Shown here: positions 16,362 to 25,052 of the stretch, piece after piece
Layout of the letters: each line of letters starts with the position of its first letter
Numbering within the stretch: position 1 is the stretch's first letter
Assembly: GCF_934371575.1 (NCBI RefSeq)
Contig: NZ_CAKRNY010000050.1
Coordinates: 1-26,100 of the forward strand
Direction: 5' to 3'
DNA from: an uncultured Blautia sp.
GTDB taxonomy: Bacteria > Bacillota > Clostridia > Lachnospirales > Lachnospiraceae
Length of the DNA: 26,100 nucleotides
The notes under the pieces: generated by a model
Database searches by the model: none
The model's input: only the letters and a program-made list of their open reading frames with translations
Told to the model about the DNA's origin: nothing
Position numbers and translations under genes: made by a program

Positions 16362-18211
16362 TGTTGAATGTTATGAAAAAAGCGGTAAACAGCCTCTGCG
16401 CTCTGCATATTCATAGACTCTGTCTGACTTAATTCTTCCACAGAAGCGTCCCTGATATTCTCAATAGAACGGAACCTTCTCATAAGCGCTTTTCTCCTGG
16501 TTTCCCCGATTCCCGGAATATCATCCAGAACAGAATGTACCTGTTCCCGGCTTCTGAGCGAACGATGGTACTCAATGGCAAACCGATGCGCCTCATCCTG
16601 GATTCTCGTAACCAGATGGAAACCTTCACCAGACGTATCAATGGGAATTTCCACATTATTGAAATAAACGCCTCTTGTGCGGTGGTTATCATCTTTTACC
16701 ATACCACATACCGGAATATCAAGTCCCAGTTCTCCCAGTACCTTCAATGCAATGTTCACCTGACCTCTTCCGCCATCCATCAGGATCAGATCCGGAAGAA
16801 TGGAAAAGCTGTCATATTCTCCTCTTGTTTCATGGGTAAAACGCCTTGTAAGAACCTCTTCCATACTGGCATAATCATTTGGTCCCTGTACCCATTTAAT
16901 CTTAAATTTCCTGTAATCACTGCGCTTTGGCTTGCCTTTTTCATAAACCACCATAGAACCAACAGACTCAAAGCCGCTGATATTTGAAATATCATAAGCT
17001 TCCATTCTTACAATATTTCTAAGCCCCAGCCATCCCTCGATTTCCTTTACTGCACCAATGGTACGGCCTTCCTCCCGTTTGATACGCTCTCTGTCCTTGG
17101 AAAGCACCATCCTGGCATTCTCTTTCGCCAGCTCCACCAGTTTTTCCTTGGTTCCCTTCTTTGGAACACGGATATGAACCCGCTGTTTACGCCTGGTTGT
17201 CAGCCAGTCTTCAATCACCTCCGCATCCTCAATTTCCGTCTGCAGCATGATTTCTGAAGGAATAAAAGGCGTACCTGCATAAAACTGCTTAAGAAAGCTG
17301 GATAAAACCTGAGCCTTTGTATCTCCTCTTGCAACGCGCAGGAAAAAGTGATCCCTGCCGATCAGCTTGCCGTCACGCATGAAAAACACCTGTACAACAG
17401 CATCCTGCTCCCTAAGATCTTCACTTTCATCCATGGCAACCGCAATAATATCCTTATCCTCTTCACCATAAGCAGTGATCTTCTGACGCTCGCCAATCCG
17501 TTTAATGCTGTTTATCAGATCCCGGTATCCGGCTGCATCTTCGAAACGCATCTCTTCGGAAGCTGCCAGCATTTTTTCCGTGAGCTGTTCTATGGTTTCC
17601 TTATAGTTTCCATTCAAAAAATGAAGAACCCTGGCAATGTTTTTCTTATACTCTTCCTCACTTACATTTCCCTGACAGGGAGCTGTACACTGCTTCATGT
17701 GATAATACAGACAGGGACGGTCTTTGCCGCAATCGCGGGGCAATGTACGGCTGCAGGAACGCACCATATAAATTTTACGGACCAGCTCGATTACGTCTTT
17801 CACTGCTGTAGAACTGGTATATGGGCCAAAATATTTTGCCTTATCCTTTCTCATCGTTCTGGAAAAAAGCACCCTTGGGTAAGGTTCATTCACAGTTACC
17901 TTAATAAACGGATACGTCTTGTCATCCTTCAGCATAGTGTTGTATTTCGGACGATGCTCCTTAATCAGGTTACACTCCAGCACCAGAGCTTCCAGTTCAG
18001 AATCTGTAACAATATACTCAAATCTTGTGATATGAGTGACCATCTGCTCAATTTTGGCACCCTTGTTCCGGCTGCTCTGGAAATACTGACGGACACGGTT
18101 CTTCAGACTGACCGCTTTTCCCACATAGATGATCTCGTCCTTTTCCCCATGCATAATATAAACACCTGGCTTTCCAGGCAGTTTTTTCAGTTCTTCTTCA
18201 ATCAGGAACAT
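16358..18211 (-). CDS. uvrC: excinuclease ABC subunit C
   Basis: Nuclease of nucleotide excision repair that cuts on both sides of a lesion marked by UvrA-UvrB. The 617-residue protein has the GIY-YIG domain (PGVYIM around 15-20, IIYVGKA around 27-33), conserved cysteines in the [17 protein letters not shown] to QCTAPC region (about 152-179) that bind an iron-sulphur cluster in E. coli UvrC, and a UVR helical pair at about 204-240. The RNase H-like endonuclease domain has AYDISNISG and [11 protein letters not shown]. The C-terminal helix-hairpin-helix has [10 protein letters not shown] near 560-570. AAGGAG lies about 8 bases before the ATG. It follows ftsH after a hairpin; no clear promoter of its own is visible. 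Confidence 0.96.
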   Translation of the reverse strand: MFLIEEELKKLPGKPGVYIMHGEKDEIIYVGKAVSLKNRVRQYFQSSRNKGAKIEQMVTHITRFEYIVTDSELEALVLECNLIKEHRPKYNTMLKDDKTYPFIKVTVNEPYPRVLFSRTMRKDKAKYFGPYTSSTAVKDVIELVRKIYMVRSCSRTLPRDCGKDRPCLYYHMKQCTAPCQGNVSEEEYKKNIARVLHFLNGNYKETIEQLTEKMLAASEEMRFEDAAGYRDLINSIKRIGERQKITAYGEEDKDIIAVAMDESEDLREQDAVVQVFFMRDGKLIGRDHFFLRVARGDTKAQVLSSFLKQFYAGTPFIPSEIMLQTEIEDAEVIEDWLTTRRKQRVHIRVPKKGTKEKLVELAKENARMVLSKDRERIKREEGRTIGAVKEIEGWLGLRNIVRMEAYDISNISGFESVGSMVVYEKGKPKRSDYRKFKIKWVQGPNDYASMEEVLTRRFTHETRGEYDSFSILPDLILMDGGRGQVNIALKVLGELGLDIPVCGMVKDDNHRTRGVYFNNVEIPIDTSGEGFHLVTRIQDEAHRFAIEYHRSLRSREQVHSVLDDIPGIGETRRKALMRRFRSIENIRDASVEELSQTESMNMQSAEAVYRFFHNIQH

Positions 18212-18228
18212 AGCATCTCTCCTTCTGA

Positions 18229-18260
18229 AAAGAACCGGGAAAACGTGTCTCCCGGTTCTT
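18229..18260 (-). terminator. terminator/attenuator between ftsH and uvrC
   Basis: AAGAACCGGGA and TCCCGGTTCTT (18230-18240, 18250-18260) form a perfect 11-bp stem with a 9-base loop immediately after the ftsH stop, followed on the minus strand by a short run ending in C. The strong stem but short U-tract suggests partial readthrough into uvrC, whose start is only about 20 bases away. Confidence 0.6.
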
Positions 18261-18262
18261 TG

Positions 18263-20482
18263 TTATACTTCTGCTGTATCTTTACTTTCTGTGTTCTCAG
18301 ACACTTCCGTGTTCTCAGTCGCTTCTATGTTTTCAGTCGCTTCTGTGTTCTCAGTCGCTTCTGTGTTTTCAGTCGCTTCTGTGTTTTCAGTCGCTTCTGT
18401 GTTCTCAGTCGCTTCTGTGTTTTCAGTCGCTTCTGTGTTTTCAGTCGCTTCTGTGTTCTCAGTCGCTTCTGTGTTTTCAGTCGCTTCTGTGTTTTCAGTC
18501 GCTTCTGTACTCTCTTTGCGGTCTGCATTCACAGCCTCATCCAGTGCCTTCAGCCCCTGGGCATCCAGCTCGTCTGAAACCTCCAGACCTTTCTCAACAG
18601 CACGGAAAATGATCATAAATTCCTTACCTGTGATAGTCTCCTTGCGAATCAGGTAAGCCGCAATCTTATCCAATGCCTCTCTGTGGCCACTGATCAGCTT
18701 CTTGGCCTCTTCATAGGAATTACGAAGCAATTCCATAACCTCATGGTCAACCTCAGTAGCTGTATCATCACCGCAATTGAGAACTGCGCGGCCATTCAGA
18801 TACTGGTTTTCCTGGGTGGCAAGCCCCATGAGACCAAACTTTCTGGACATACCGTACTGTGTGATCATAGCACGGGCAACCTTGGTAGCCTGCTCAATAT
18901 CATTGGATGCGCCTGTGGTCACACTGTCAAAAACAATCTCCTCAGCAGCACGTCCTCCAAGATATCCAACCAGCATAGCTTCCAGTTCTTTCTGTGTATT
19001 CAGGTATTTCTCTTCTTCCGGAACCTGCATAACATATCCAAGTGCCCCCATGGTACGAGGTACTATGGTAATCTTCTGTACAGGCTCTGAATCCTTCTGA
19101 AGAGCACTTACCAACGCATGTCCTACCTCATGATAGGATACAATACGACGCTCCTGGGCACTTAAAATACGGTCTTTCTTCTCTTTACCAACAAGAACAA
19201 CCTCGACAGATTCCAGAAGATCCTTCTGGGAAACTGCGTGACGGCCATTTTTGACTGCCAGGATAGCGGCCTCATTTACCATATTGGCAAGATCAGATCC
19301 AACTGCGCCTGAAGTAGCAAGGGCTACCGCCTCAAAATCAACTGTATCGTCAAGTCTTACATTCTTTGCATGAACCTTCAGAATATCGATTCTTCCCTTC
19401 AGATCCGGTCTGTCCACAATGACACGGCGGTCAAAACGTCCCGGACGAAGAAGCGCCGGATCCAGTACCTCCGGACGGTTAGTAGCTGCCAGGATCAGCA
19501 GACCCTTTGAAGTATCAAAACCATCCATCTCCGCAAGCAGCTGGTTCAGTGTCTGCTCACGCTCATCATTTCCTCCGCCGTAATGGGAATCACGGCTTTT
19601 ACCAATGGCATCGATCTCATCAATAAATACGATACAAGGTGCGTTCTTCTTGGCCTCTTCGAAAAGATCACGGACACGGGAAGCACCTACACCCACAAAC
19701 ATTTCCACGAATTCTGATCCGGAAAGGGAAAAGAACGGCACATGTGCCTCACCTGCCACAGCTTTTGCAAGAAGTGTCTTACCTGTACCCGGAGGGCCCA
19801 CAAGCAGTGCTCCCTTAGGCAGCTTGGCTCCGATTTCCACATATTTCCCCGGATTGTGAAGAAACTCCACAACCTCCTGAAGGGACTCCTTCGCTTCATC
19901 CTGACCTGCTACATCCTTAAATGTGATCCCGGTCTCTTTCTGAACGTAAGCCTTAGCACGGCTTTTTCCAACGCCCATTACACCACCGCCGCCTTTATTC
20001 ATGCGGCGCATAAAGAACATGAGAAGCACAAACAGAAGAACAGACGGTAAAAGTACACTGAGCATCATTGCCATAAATTCGCCCAAAGCATCCGGCGGCT
20101 CAGATTTAAAAATAATACCAGTTCCTTCCAGACGTTTGGTAAGAGCTGTCTCATCCTCTGTCAGATTGGTGTAATAACTGACCTCCTGATAAGGATTCAC
20201 CTGCTTCTTCGGCACGATGGTCAGGTTATCAGACTGAAGTGTGACAGATTTCACCTCATCCTTATTCACCATGTCAATAAACTTGTCATACGTAATCTCA
20301 CTGGAATTATCCTGCAGCATATTGGTAAACAGGCTGAAACACACCAGAGTAACCAAAAGACATATCAGAAAAGCCAGAATGGACTGATGATTCTTCTTAT
20401 TACGGTTAGGATCCTGATCTCTCCTTGGATCCCTGTTATCAGGGCGACGCCCGCCTTGATTGTTATCCAGATTATTATCCAT
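18263..20482 (-). CDS. ftsH: ATP-dependent zinc metalloprotease FtsH with extended repeat tail
   Basis: Membrane-anchored AAA+ protease that removes misfolded membrane proteins and regulatory substrates. The 739-residue protein has a polar N-terminus rich in Asn/Asp/Arg, membrane helices at about 34-54 and 137-158, and an extracytoplasmic domain between them. Walker A GPPGTGKT is at 229-236, Walker B VFIDEID near 285-291, and the second region of homology ends in LLRPGRFDR. The zinc site is HEVGH at 451-455 (commonly HEAGH), with a third ligand Asp near 528. The last 80 residues are an unusual acidic TEATEN hexapeptide repeat. The ATG at 20482 is chosen over an upstream in-frame codon because AAGGAGG precedes it by 7 bases. 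It has its own promoter and a hairpin downstream. Confidence 0.95.
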   Translation of the reverse strand: MDNNLDNNQGGRRPDNRDPRRDQDPNRNKKNHQSILAFLICLLVTLVCFSLFTNMLQDNSSEITYDKFIDMVNKDEVKSVTLQSDNLTIVPKKQVNPYQEVSYYTNLTEDETALTKRLEGTGIIFKSEPPDALGEFMAMMLSVLLPSVLLFVLLMFFMRRMNKGGGGVMGVGKSRAKAYVQKETGITFKDVAGQDEAKESLQEVVEFLHNPGKYVEIGAKLPKGALLVGPPGTGKTLLAKAVAGEAHVPFFSLSGSEFVEMFVGVGASRVRDLFEEAKKNAPCIVFIDEIDAIGKSRDSHYGGGNDEREQTLNQLLAEMDGFDTSKGLLILAATNRPEVLDPALLRPGRFDRRVIVDRPDLKGRIDILKVHAKNVRLDDTVDFEAVALATSGAVGSDLANMVNEAAILAVKNGRHAVSQKDLLESVEVVLVGKEKKDRILSAQERRIVSYHEVGHALVSALQKDSEPVQKITIVPRTMGALGYVMQVPEEEKYLNTQKELEAMLVGYLGGRAAEEIVFDSVTTGASNDIEQATKVARAMITQYGMSRKFGLMGLATQENQYLNGRAVLNCGDDTATEVDHEVMELLRNSYEEAKKLISGHREALDKIAAYLIRKETITGKEFMIIFRAVEKGLEVSDELDAQGLKALDEAVNADRKESTEATENTEATENTEATENTEATENTEATENTEATENTEATENTEATENTEATENTEATENIEATENTEVSENTESKDTAEV
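18279..18509 (-). repeat. 18-bp tandem repeat array encoding the FtsH tail
   Basis: Eleven nearly identical 18-bp units, each containing CAGTCGCTTCT on the plus strand, start every 18 bases from 18316 to 18496, with about two more degenerate units from 18283 to 18315. Read on the minus strand each gives the hexapeptide TEATEN (one IEATEN; degenerate copies read TEVSEN). Because 18 is a multiple of 3, all six frames stay open and produce spurious ORFs. A single base alternates so that every third unit differs, giving a 54-bp higher-order period. Confidence 0.95.
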
Positions 20483-20507
20483 TTCATTCCTCCTTACTAT
20501 CTTTTTT

Positions 20508-20536
20508 ATTATAAAGATAAATGTCAGATAAATCAA
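20508..20536 (-). promoter_or_regulatory. sigma-A promoter of ftsH
   Basis: On the minus strand: TTGATT (20536-20531), a 17-base spacer and a perfect TATAAT (20513-20508). Predicted start near 20501, with a short leader of about 20 bases containing AAGGAGG. Confidence 0.78.
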
Positions 20537-20636
20537 CCTGGATATTGTGAAAACCCTCTGAATTTTTGAGAAAAAAAGAACATAAAAATTTACATTTCAG
20601 GACAAATAGACACTTTTTTTACTGGACGAACTGTAG

Positions 20637-20642
20637 TATACT
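20637..20642 (+). promoter_or_regulatory. possible -10 box of the UPF0371 gene
   Basis: TATACT (5 of 6) lies about 54 bases before the start codon, but the correctly spaced -35 is only a T-run. No better plus-strand promoter is visible in the ftsH/UPF0371 gap. Confidence 0.35.
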
Positions 20643-20695
20643 AGGAACATGGTTTTTTTTATTGGATGAGTTACCAGAGAGAAAGGAAATGCAGA

Positions 20696-22174
20696 ATGAG
20701 TAAAATTGGATTTGATAATGAAAAGTATTTAAAAATGCAGTCCGAGCACATTCGTGAACGAATCAGCAAATTTGACAACAAGCTTTATCTGGAATTTGGA
20801 GGCAAGCTGTTTGACGACTACCATGCTTCCCGTGTTCTTCCAGGTTTTGAGCCAGATAGCAAGCTCCGCATGCTGATGCAGCTTTCTGACCAGGCTGAGA
20901 TCGTAATCGTAATCGGTGCACCTGACATTGAGAAAAATAAAGTCCGCGGTGACCTTGGCATCACCTATGATGAGGATGTGCTCCGTCTGATGAACGAATT
21001 TACCAGCAGAGGACTTTATGTAGGAAGCGTGTGCATCACACGTTACTCCGGACAGGACAGCGCAGACGCCTTTAAGAAGCGTCTGGAGAAGCTTGGAATC
21101 AAGGTTTACGTGCTTTACAATATCCCAGGTTATCCAAGCAACACTTCCCTGATCGTAAGTGACGAGGGATACGGCAGGAATGATTATATCGAAACTACCC
21201 GCCCGCTGGTTGTCATCACCGCACCAGGACCAGGAAGCGGAAAAATGGCTACCTGTCTTTCCCAGCTTTATCATGAATATAAGAGAGGTGTAAGCGCAGG
21301 CTATGCCAAGTTCGAGACCTTCCCGATCTGGAATATCCCGCTGAAGCACCCGGTAAACCTGGCTTATGAGGCCGCTACTGCTGACCTGAATGATGTCAAT
21401 ATGATCGATCCATTCCACCTGGAAGCTTATGGCGAAACTACTGTCAACTATAACCGTGACGTGGAAATTTTCCCGGTTGTACAGGCAATGTTTGAGAAGA
21501 TCATGGGCGAGTGCCCGTATAAATCTCCTACAGATATGGGAGTTAACATGGCCGGTAACTGTATTATAGATGATGCGGTCTGCCAGGAGGCTTCCCGTCA
21601 GGAGATCATCCGCAGATATTATAAGAGCATGGACGCTCTCATCGCCGGAACCGGCACAGAGGAAGAAGTATATAAGATCGAGCTTCTTCTGAAACAGGCC
21701 CATGCAACTCTGGAAGAACGTAAAGTAGTTCCGGCTGCTCTTGAAAGAGAGAAAGCTACCGGTGCTCCGGCTGCTGCCATGGAGCTTGAGGATGGAAGGA
21801 TCATCACCGGTAAGACCTCTGATCTTCTCGGTGCATCTGCAGCTCTTCTTCTGAACGCGCTGAAAGAGCTTGCCGGAATCGACCACAGCAAACATGTAAT
21901 CTCTCCGGATGCGATTCACCCGATCCAGGAACTGAAGACCGACTATCTTGGAAGCAAGAACCCACGCCTTCATATGGATGAGACAATGATCGCCCTTTCC
22001 ATCAGCGCTGCCACCAATCCTGACGCACGCCTTGCCCTGGAGCAGATTCCGAAGCTGAAAGGCTGTCAGGCACATACTTCTGTTATGCTGTCTTCTGTGG
22101 ATCTCCTTTCCTTCCGCAAGCTGGGAATAGAACTGACCTGCGAGCCGAAATTTGAACAGGGGAAAAACCTGTAA
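20696..22174 (+). CDS. UPF0371 (DUF1846) family protein
   Basis: A 492-residue protein of the DUF1846/UPF0371 family, widespread in Firmicutes; structures are known but no firm biochemical role that I can state. It begins MSKIGFDNEKY, has a short Rossmann-like core with IVIVIGAPDIEKNK near 69-82, and a P-loop-like segment TAPGPGSGKMAT around 175-186 that suggests nucleotide binding. The length and the conserved N-terminus are typical of the family. The ATG at 20696 is chosen over one 10 codons upstream because AAAGGA precedes it by about 8 bases and homologues start here. It is a single-gene unit, divergent from ftsH, ended by a strong hairpin shared with the convergent kinase gene. Confidence 0.92.
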   Translation: MSKIGFDNEKYLKMQSEHIRERISKFDNKLYLEFGGKLFDDYHASRVLPGFEPDSKLRMLMQLSDQAEIVIVIGAPDIEKNKVRGDLGITYDEDVLRLMNEFTSRGLYVGSVCITRYSGQDSADAFKKRLEKLGIKVYVLYNIPGYPSNTSLIVSDEGYGRNDYIETTRPLVVITAPGPGSGKMATCLSQLYHEYKRGVSAGYAKFETFPIWNIPLKHPVNLAYEAATADLNDVNMIDPFHLEAYGETTVNYNRDVEIFPVVQAMFEKIMGECPYKSPTDMGVNMAGNCIIDDAVCQEASRQEIIRRYYKSMDALIAGTGTEEEVYKIELLLKQAHATLEERKVVPAALEREKATGAPAAAMELEDGRIITGKTSDLLGASAALLLNALKELAGIDHSKHVISPDAIHPIQELKTDYLGSKNPRLHMDETMIALSISAATNPDARLALEQIPKLKGCQAHTSVMLSSVDLLSFRKLGIELTCEPKFEQGKNL

Positions 22175-22212
22175 TAAAAACAAGCTGAAGAATCCAGCTG
22201 ATTAAAAAATAC

Positions 22213-22260
22213 GCTCTGGCAAATGATAGTTACAAAATTATCATTTGTCAGAGCTTTTTT
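22213..22260 (+). terminator. strong terminator after the UPF0371 gene
   Basis: GCTCTGGCAAATGATA (22213-22228) pairs with TATCATTTGTCAGAGC (22239-22254) over 16 bp with one G-U pair, followed by TTTTTT and preceded by AAAAAA, so it can work in both directions. Its right arm contains the stop codon and last two codons of the convergent kinase gene. Confidence 0.92.
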
Positions 22261-23762
22261 CTTTCTTCTGCAGAGGCACATTCTCCACACATCTTCTTCG
22301 CAGTCTCTTCCGGCACTTCGATCAATCCAAATTTCCAGAACAACGGATAAATATAAGAAATCCCCCTAATATCGCCCAGGGCCTTAGGACGCTTTACTAT
22401 TCCGGATGTCTTCTGGCAATTTTCAAATGCCATTTTTATGCTGCTCCAGGACAGAGTTTTGCTGTTTTCCCGGCGGTCGATGAGTAGTTCCTTGTTATAG
22501 GTTCCGTTTTTGCCGATTTTTAACTTGTATTGGTATGGGAGGCCGGAAGCAGTGTGGAATGGGTAGTTCTGGAAGGCTACTACTGCAGTCCAAAGAGCAT
22601 CCTCGTTACAGTTCTGTTGAAGTACGGCAAGCGCCCGCTTTTGTTCATCTGAAAGTTCTTTTTCATTAGAAAGCTCCTGTTCATTGGAGAGTTTCTGCTT
22701 CAGCAGCCGTATAATCCCCTTGATTTCCTTTAACAACTGAACATTCAATTCTGCAAAATCAATCTGCTTCGCCTTCCCAGCATATTTCTCTTCCAGAAGC
22801 TTCGCCTGTTCCTCATCATGTTCCTTGTATCTGGCTTTTCCAGCCATGTAAGCGTAAGAATTGGCTATGCCTGGATATTCTTTATTCTCCCGTAAATAAA
22901 ACTCTGAGGGATTCTCTTCCATATCCTGTTCCAGCCGATTTATTTTTCTTAGGAACTCCGCAGTAACATCTGGAAAATGCGTCTTGATATAAGCCAGATT
23001 TCTGTGCAGACATACAGCACTTTTTTCCATCATCTGCCGTTCCTTTGGATTCTTCAGACAATCATATTCATAATCCTGAACTTCATGCCCCTCTATGGAA
23101 CGGATCAACTCACTATACCAGTATATATGCTGCGCAGAATTGTCCGGAAACATAAAGTAAGTGGAAAATTCATGGTCGATCATCGGCGCCAGCCTCAGAA
23201 TTTCTCCGTCTTTGTTACAAACAAACGCAATATTCTCATAATGATAATTCTGATCACCTTTCAGCACGGAAACCAGGATCTGCATGGCAAGCTGCTCTGC
23301 CATTTCTTTATGAGTTTGAAAATAGGAAGCCTCCAGAATATCCGTATAATCATAAAACATCATGCAATAATTCTCATACTGGTCTATATCCACTTTCGCA
23401 TCCGGATACTTTCTGAAAAACTCCAGGAGATTCAAAAGCTGTTCTCCCTCCTGACAGATCATAGGAACAGCCGTACCATAATCATAATATTTCGGTTCCG
23501 CGGTCTCATAACCATGACAAAAAGCCAGCTGATATCTGGGTGCAGCCATAAAATATTCATCTATGATTCCTGACCAGAACATCTCTGCATAAGCAAAAAG
23601 CGGGGTAGAAAAAGGCTTGGATTTACTCAATGGCTTAAAAATCCGATTTCCACTGTAAACTGGAAAATATTTTTCTCCTTTTACTACACCGATTGCTTCT
23701 GCGGTCAGATTTGAGATTCTGTCTGCATAGTTGAAGTGGACAGTTTCATAATTTATTTCCAT
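22248..23762 (-). CDS. HipA-like kinase with an unrecognised C-terminal domain
   Basis: A 504-residue protein I cannot assign to a characterised gene. The first 210 residues look like a divergent HipA-type protein kinase: a lysine in RIFKPLS (Lys43) in place of the ATP-binding lysine, a helix glutamate in YAEMFW (Glu60), a catalytic-loop-like GDQNYHYENIAF (Asp170, His174, Asn177) and a metal-binding LAPMIDHEFS (Asp196). A helical, charged middle contains short ELSNE/ELSDE repeats near 355-375. The last 120 residues hold a separate compact domain with YPFHTASGLPYQY, ELLIDRREN and SYIYPLFWKFGLI motifs. There is no hipB-like antitoxin beside it. It follows aroE closely, so cotranscription is likely. 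The ATG at 23762 precedes the conserved core but has a weak RBS. A GTG at 23825, 9 bases after aroE with GGGAG nearby, is an alternative adding 21 residues. Confidence 0.6.
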   Translation of the reverse strand: MEINYETVHFNYADRISNLTAEAIGVVKGEKYFPVYSGNRIFKPLSKSKPFSTPLFAYAEMFWSGIIDEYFMAAPRYQLAFCHGYETAEPKYYDYGTAVPMICQEGEQLLNLLEFFRKYPDAKVDIDQYENYCMMFYDYTDILEASYFQTHKEMAEQLAMQILVSVLKGDQNYHYENIAFVCNKDGEILRLAPMIDHEFSTYFMFPDNSAQHIYWYSELIRSIEGHEVQDYEYDCLKNPKERQMMEKSAVCLHRNLAYIKTHFPDVTAEFLRKINRLEQDMEENPSEFYLRENKEYPGIANSYAYMAGKARYKEHDEEQAKLLEEKYAGKAKQIDFAELNVQLLKEIKGIIRLLKQKLSNEQELSNEKELSDEQKRALAVLQQNCNEDALWTAVVAFQNYPFHTASGLPYQYKLKIGKNGTYNKELLIDRRENSKTLSWSSIKMAFENCQKTSGIVKRPKALGDIRGISYIYPLFWKFGLIEVPEETAKKMCGECASAEERKKL

Positions 23763-23834
23763 TTTCAAAGGTCTCACATCCTTTTGTTCCAAAAGTTTCG
23801 ATCTGACAAATTTTTTCAAAAACACCAGGCTCCC

Positions 23835-24683
23835 TTACTCAAATTCCTTCTTCAGCGCTTCCTCCATCACATCTACCGGCGCTTCCAAGCCTGTCCAGAG
23901 GGTGAAATTCAGTGCAGCCTGCTGTACCAGCATTCCAAGTCCGGTGATGGTTTTTGCACCATTTTCTGCTGCGGTCTTGAGGAAAATTGTTTCCACAGGA
24001 TTAAATATGACATCGCATACACACATTTTAGATGTGATGGTAGTATAATCAATATCTGGCTTGTCTGTCACATTTGGAGAAAAACCGATTGAAGTGGCAT
24101 TGATTAAAACATCTGTATCAGATGGAATTGCCATACTTTTTTTCCAATTAAGATACTTCGAACTACTGCCTGTTTTCATCTGAATAAGAGATGCCAGTTC
24201 CTCACCTTTTTCAATGCTTCTGTTGATAATATTAATATGAGCCGCTCCATTTAATGCACACTCAACAGCTATGGCTCTGGCTGCTCCGCCAGCGCCAAGA
24301 ATAGTCACATTTTTCTTATCAAGAGTCTCACCAGAATTCTTCAGTGCGGTTACAAAACCTTTTCCATCTGTATTCTCACCGAATAGTCTTCCCTCTTTCT
24401 GGATAACGATATTTACCGCTCCTATAATTTCTGCTGCCGGACTCAATTCATCCAGATACGGGAGAACCTTGATCTTGTGGGGCATGGTAAGATTGATTCC
24501 CTTCATGTCAAAGATTTTCACACTGTCCATTGCCTTTCCAAGATCCTCTGGAAGTACTTTAATGGTCAGATAACGGTAATTCAAATTCTTCGCTGCAAAT
24601 GCAGCCTCCTCAACTACACCAGTAGGATTATCATCCACTGGATCACCGAAAACGCCAGTTAATTCTGCGCGATAGTTTTTCAT
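23835..24683 (-). CDS. aroE: shikimate dehydrogenase-like protein (AroE family)
   Basis: A 282-residue NADP-dependent dehydrogenase of the AroE family, which in the classical pathway reduces 3-dehydroshikimate to shikimate. Catalytic Lys70 (in NLTMPHK), Asn91 (GAVN) and Asp106 (ENTDGKGF) are present, as is the nucleotide-binding GAGGAARA at 130-137 with an NRS motif after it. The usual N-terminal Ser-x-Ser-Pro shikimate-binding motif is replaced by DDNPTG (17-22), so this belongs to a variant subgroup whose substrate may differ. The ATG at 24683 is chosen because AAGGGG precedes it by about 10 bases. It heads a two-gene unit with the HipA-like kinase. No other shikimate-pathway genes are nearby. 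Confidence 0.8.
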   Translation of the reverse strand: MKNYRAELTGVFGDPVDDNPTGVVEEAAFAAKNLNYRYLTIKVLPEDLGKAMDSVKIFDMKGINLTMPHKIKVLPYLDELSPAAEIIGAVNIVIQKEGRLFGENTDGKGFVTALKNSGETLDKKNVTILGAGGAARAIAVECALNGAAHINIINRSIEKGEELASLIQMKTGSSSKYLNWKKSMAIPSDTDVLINATSIGFSPNVTDKPDIDYTTITSKMCVCDVIFNPVETIFLKTAAENGAKTITGLGMLVQQAALNFTLWTGLEAPVDVMEEALKKEFE

Positions 24684-24825
24684 GTTTGAATGCCCCTTTC
24701 TCTTTTTTTCAAAATCATCCTTAAAATCGAATCCAAACTCGCTTTCACAATGCATCTGAATAGATACCACTCACTCCCATAGCCCTATATTTCTCCCACT
24801 GTCCCCGGTAATTCACAGTGTCACT

Positions 24826-24909
24826 TGGTGCTAGAATATTTCTTTTTTATAATGATACCATGAAAACTTTAGAGTCTCAATAATTTTGTGGACAACAATT
24901 CTAGCATCA
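24826..24909. repeat. 12-bp inverted repeat flanking the aroE promoter
   Basis: TGGTGCTAGAAT (24826-24837) and ATTCTAGCATCA (24898-24909) are inverted copies with 11 of 12 matches, 60 bases apart, and enclose the whole -35/-10 promoter at 24852-24880. This could be an operator pair or the ends of an invertible promoter, or it could be chance. No recombinase gene is in the window. Confidence 0.5.
24852..24880 (-). promoter_or_regulatory. promoter of aroE and the HipA-like kinase gene
   Basis: On the minus strand: TTGAGA (24880-24875), a 17-base spacer and TATCAT (24857-24852), with an extended TGG just before the -10. Predicted start near 24845, leaving an untranslated leader of about 160 bases. 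Apart from this, the inverted repeat and a weak hairpin, the 370-base gap between aroE and the collagen-like gene shows no gene I can support; no T-box motif is seen in the leader. Confidence 0.65.
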
Positions 24910-25013
24910 TACTTTTTCTTTCGTAAGGAATATATACTGCAGGATGGCATGGAAAAAGGACCGGAAACGGATCACTCCACTTCCAGCCCCTTCTCTCAAT
25001 TACATATGCAACA

Positions 25014-25042
25014 AGGCAAAACTTTCAAAACACGTCTTGCCT
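25014..25042 (-). terminator. possible weak terminator after the collagen-like gene
   Basis: On the minus strand AGGCAAGAC and GTTTTGCCT pair over 9 bp with one G-U, loop of 11, followed by TTGTTG instead of a clean U-run. It lies 10 bases after the stop codon. Confidence 0.35.
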
Positions 25043-25052
25043 CGTCTCCAAA

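Noticed and set aside
18283..18509. Regular short repeats resembling a CRISPR array
   Set aside because: The units are directly adjacent without spacers and lie in frame inside ftsH, so they are coding tandem repeats.
17348..18577. Long plus-strand open frame antisense to uvrC and ftsH ending in Arg-Phe-Cys-Val repeats
   Set aside because: It is opened by the 18-bp repeat, whose length is a multiple of three. It lies opposite two well-conserved genes, lacks a sensible start and has no recognisable domain.
20689..20703. Four-codon ORF overlapping the start of the UPF0371 gene
   Set aside because: Its ATG is only two bases from the Shine-Dalgarno, too close for initiation; the spacing fits the main start.
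20729..22183. 484-codon minus-strand open frame opposite the UPF0371 gene
   Set aside because: It is entirely antisense to a conserved family protein. Its translation shows no family motifs and there is no ribosome binding site; it probably arises from codon bias of the real gene.
24684..24845. The 160-base leader of aroE as a T-box or other riboswitch
   Set aside because: No T-box consensus or other known aptamer core is visible. Only a CACTGT/ACAGTG hairpin is seen, and there is no terminator before aroE.
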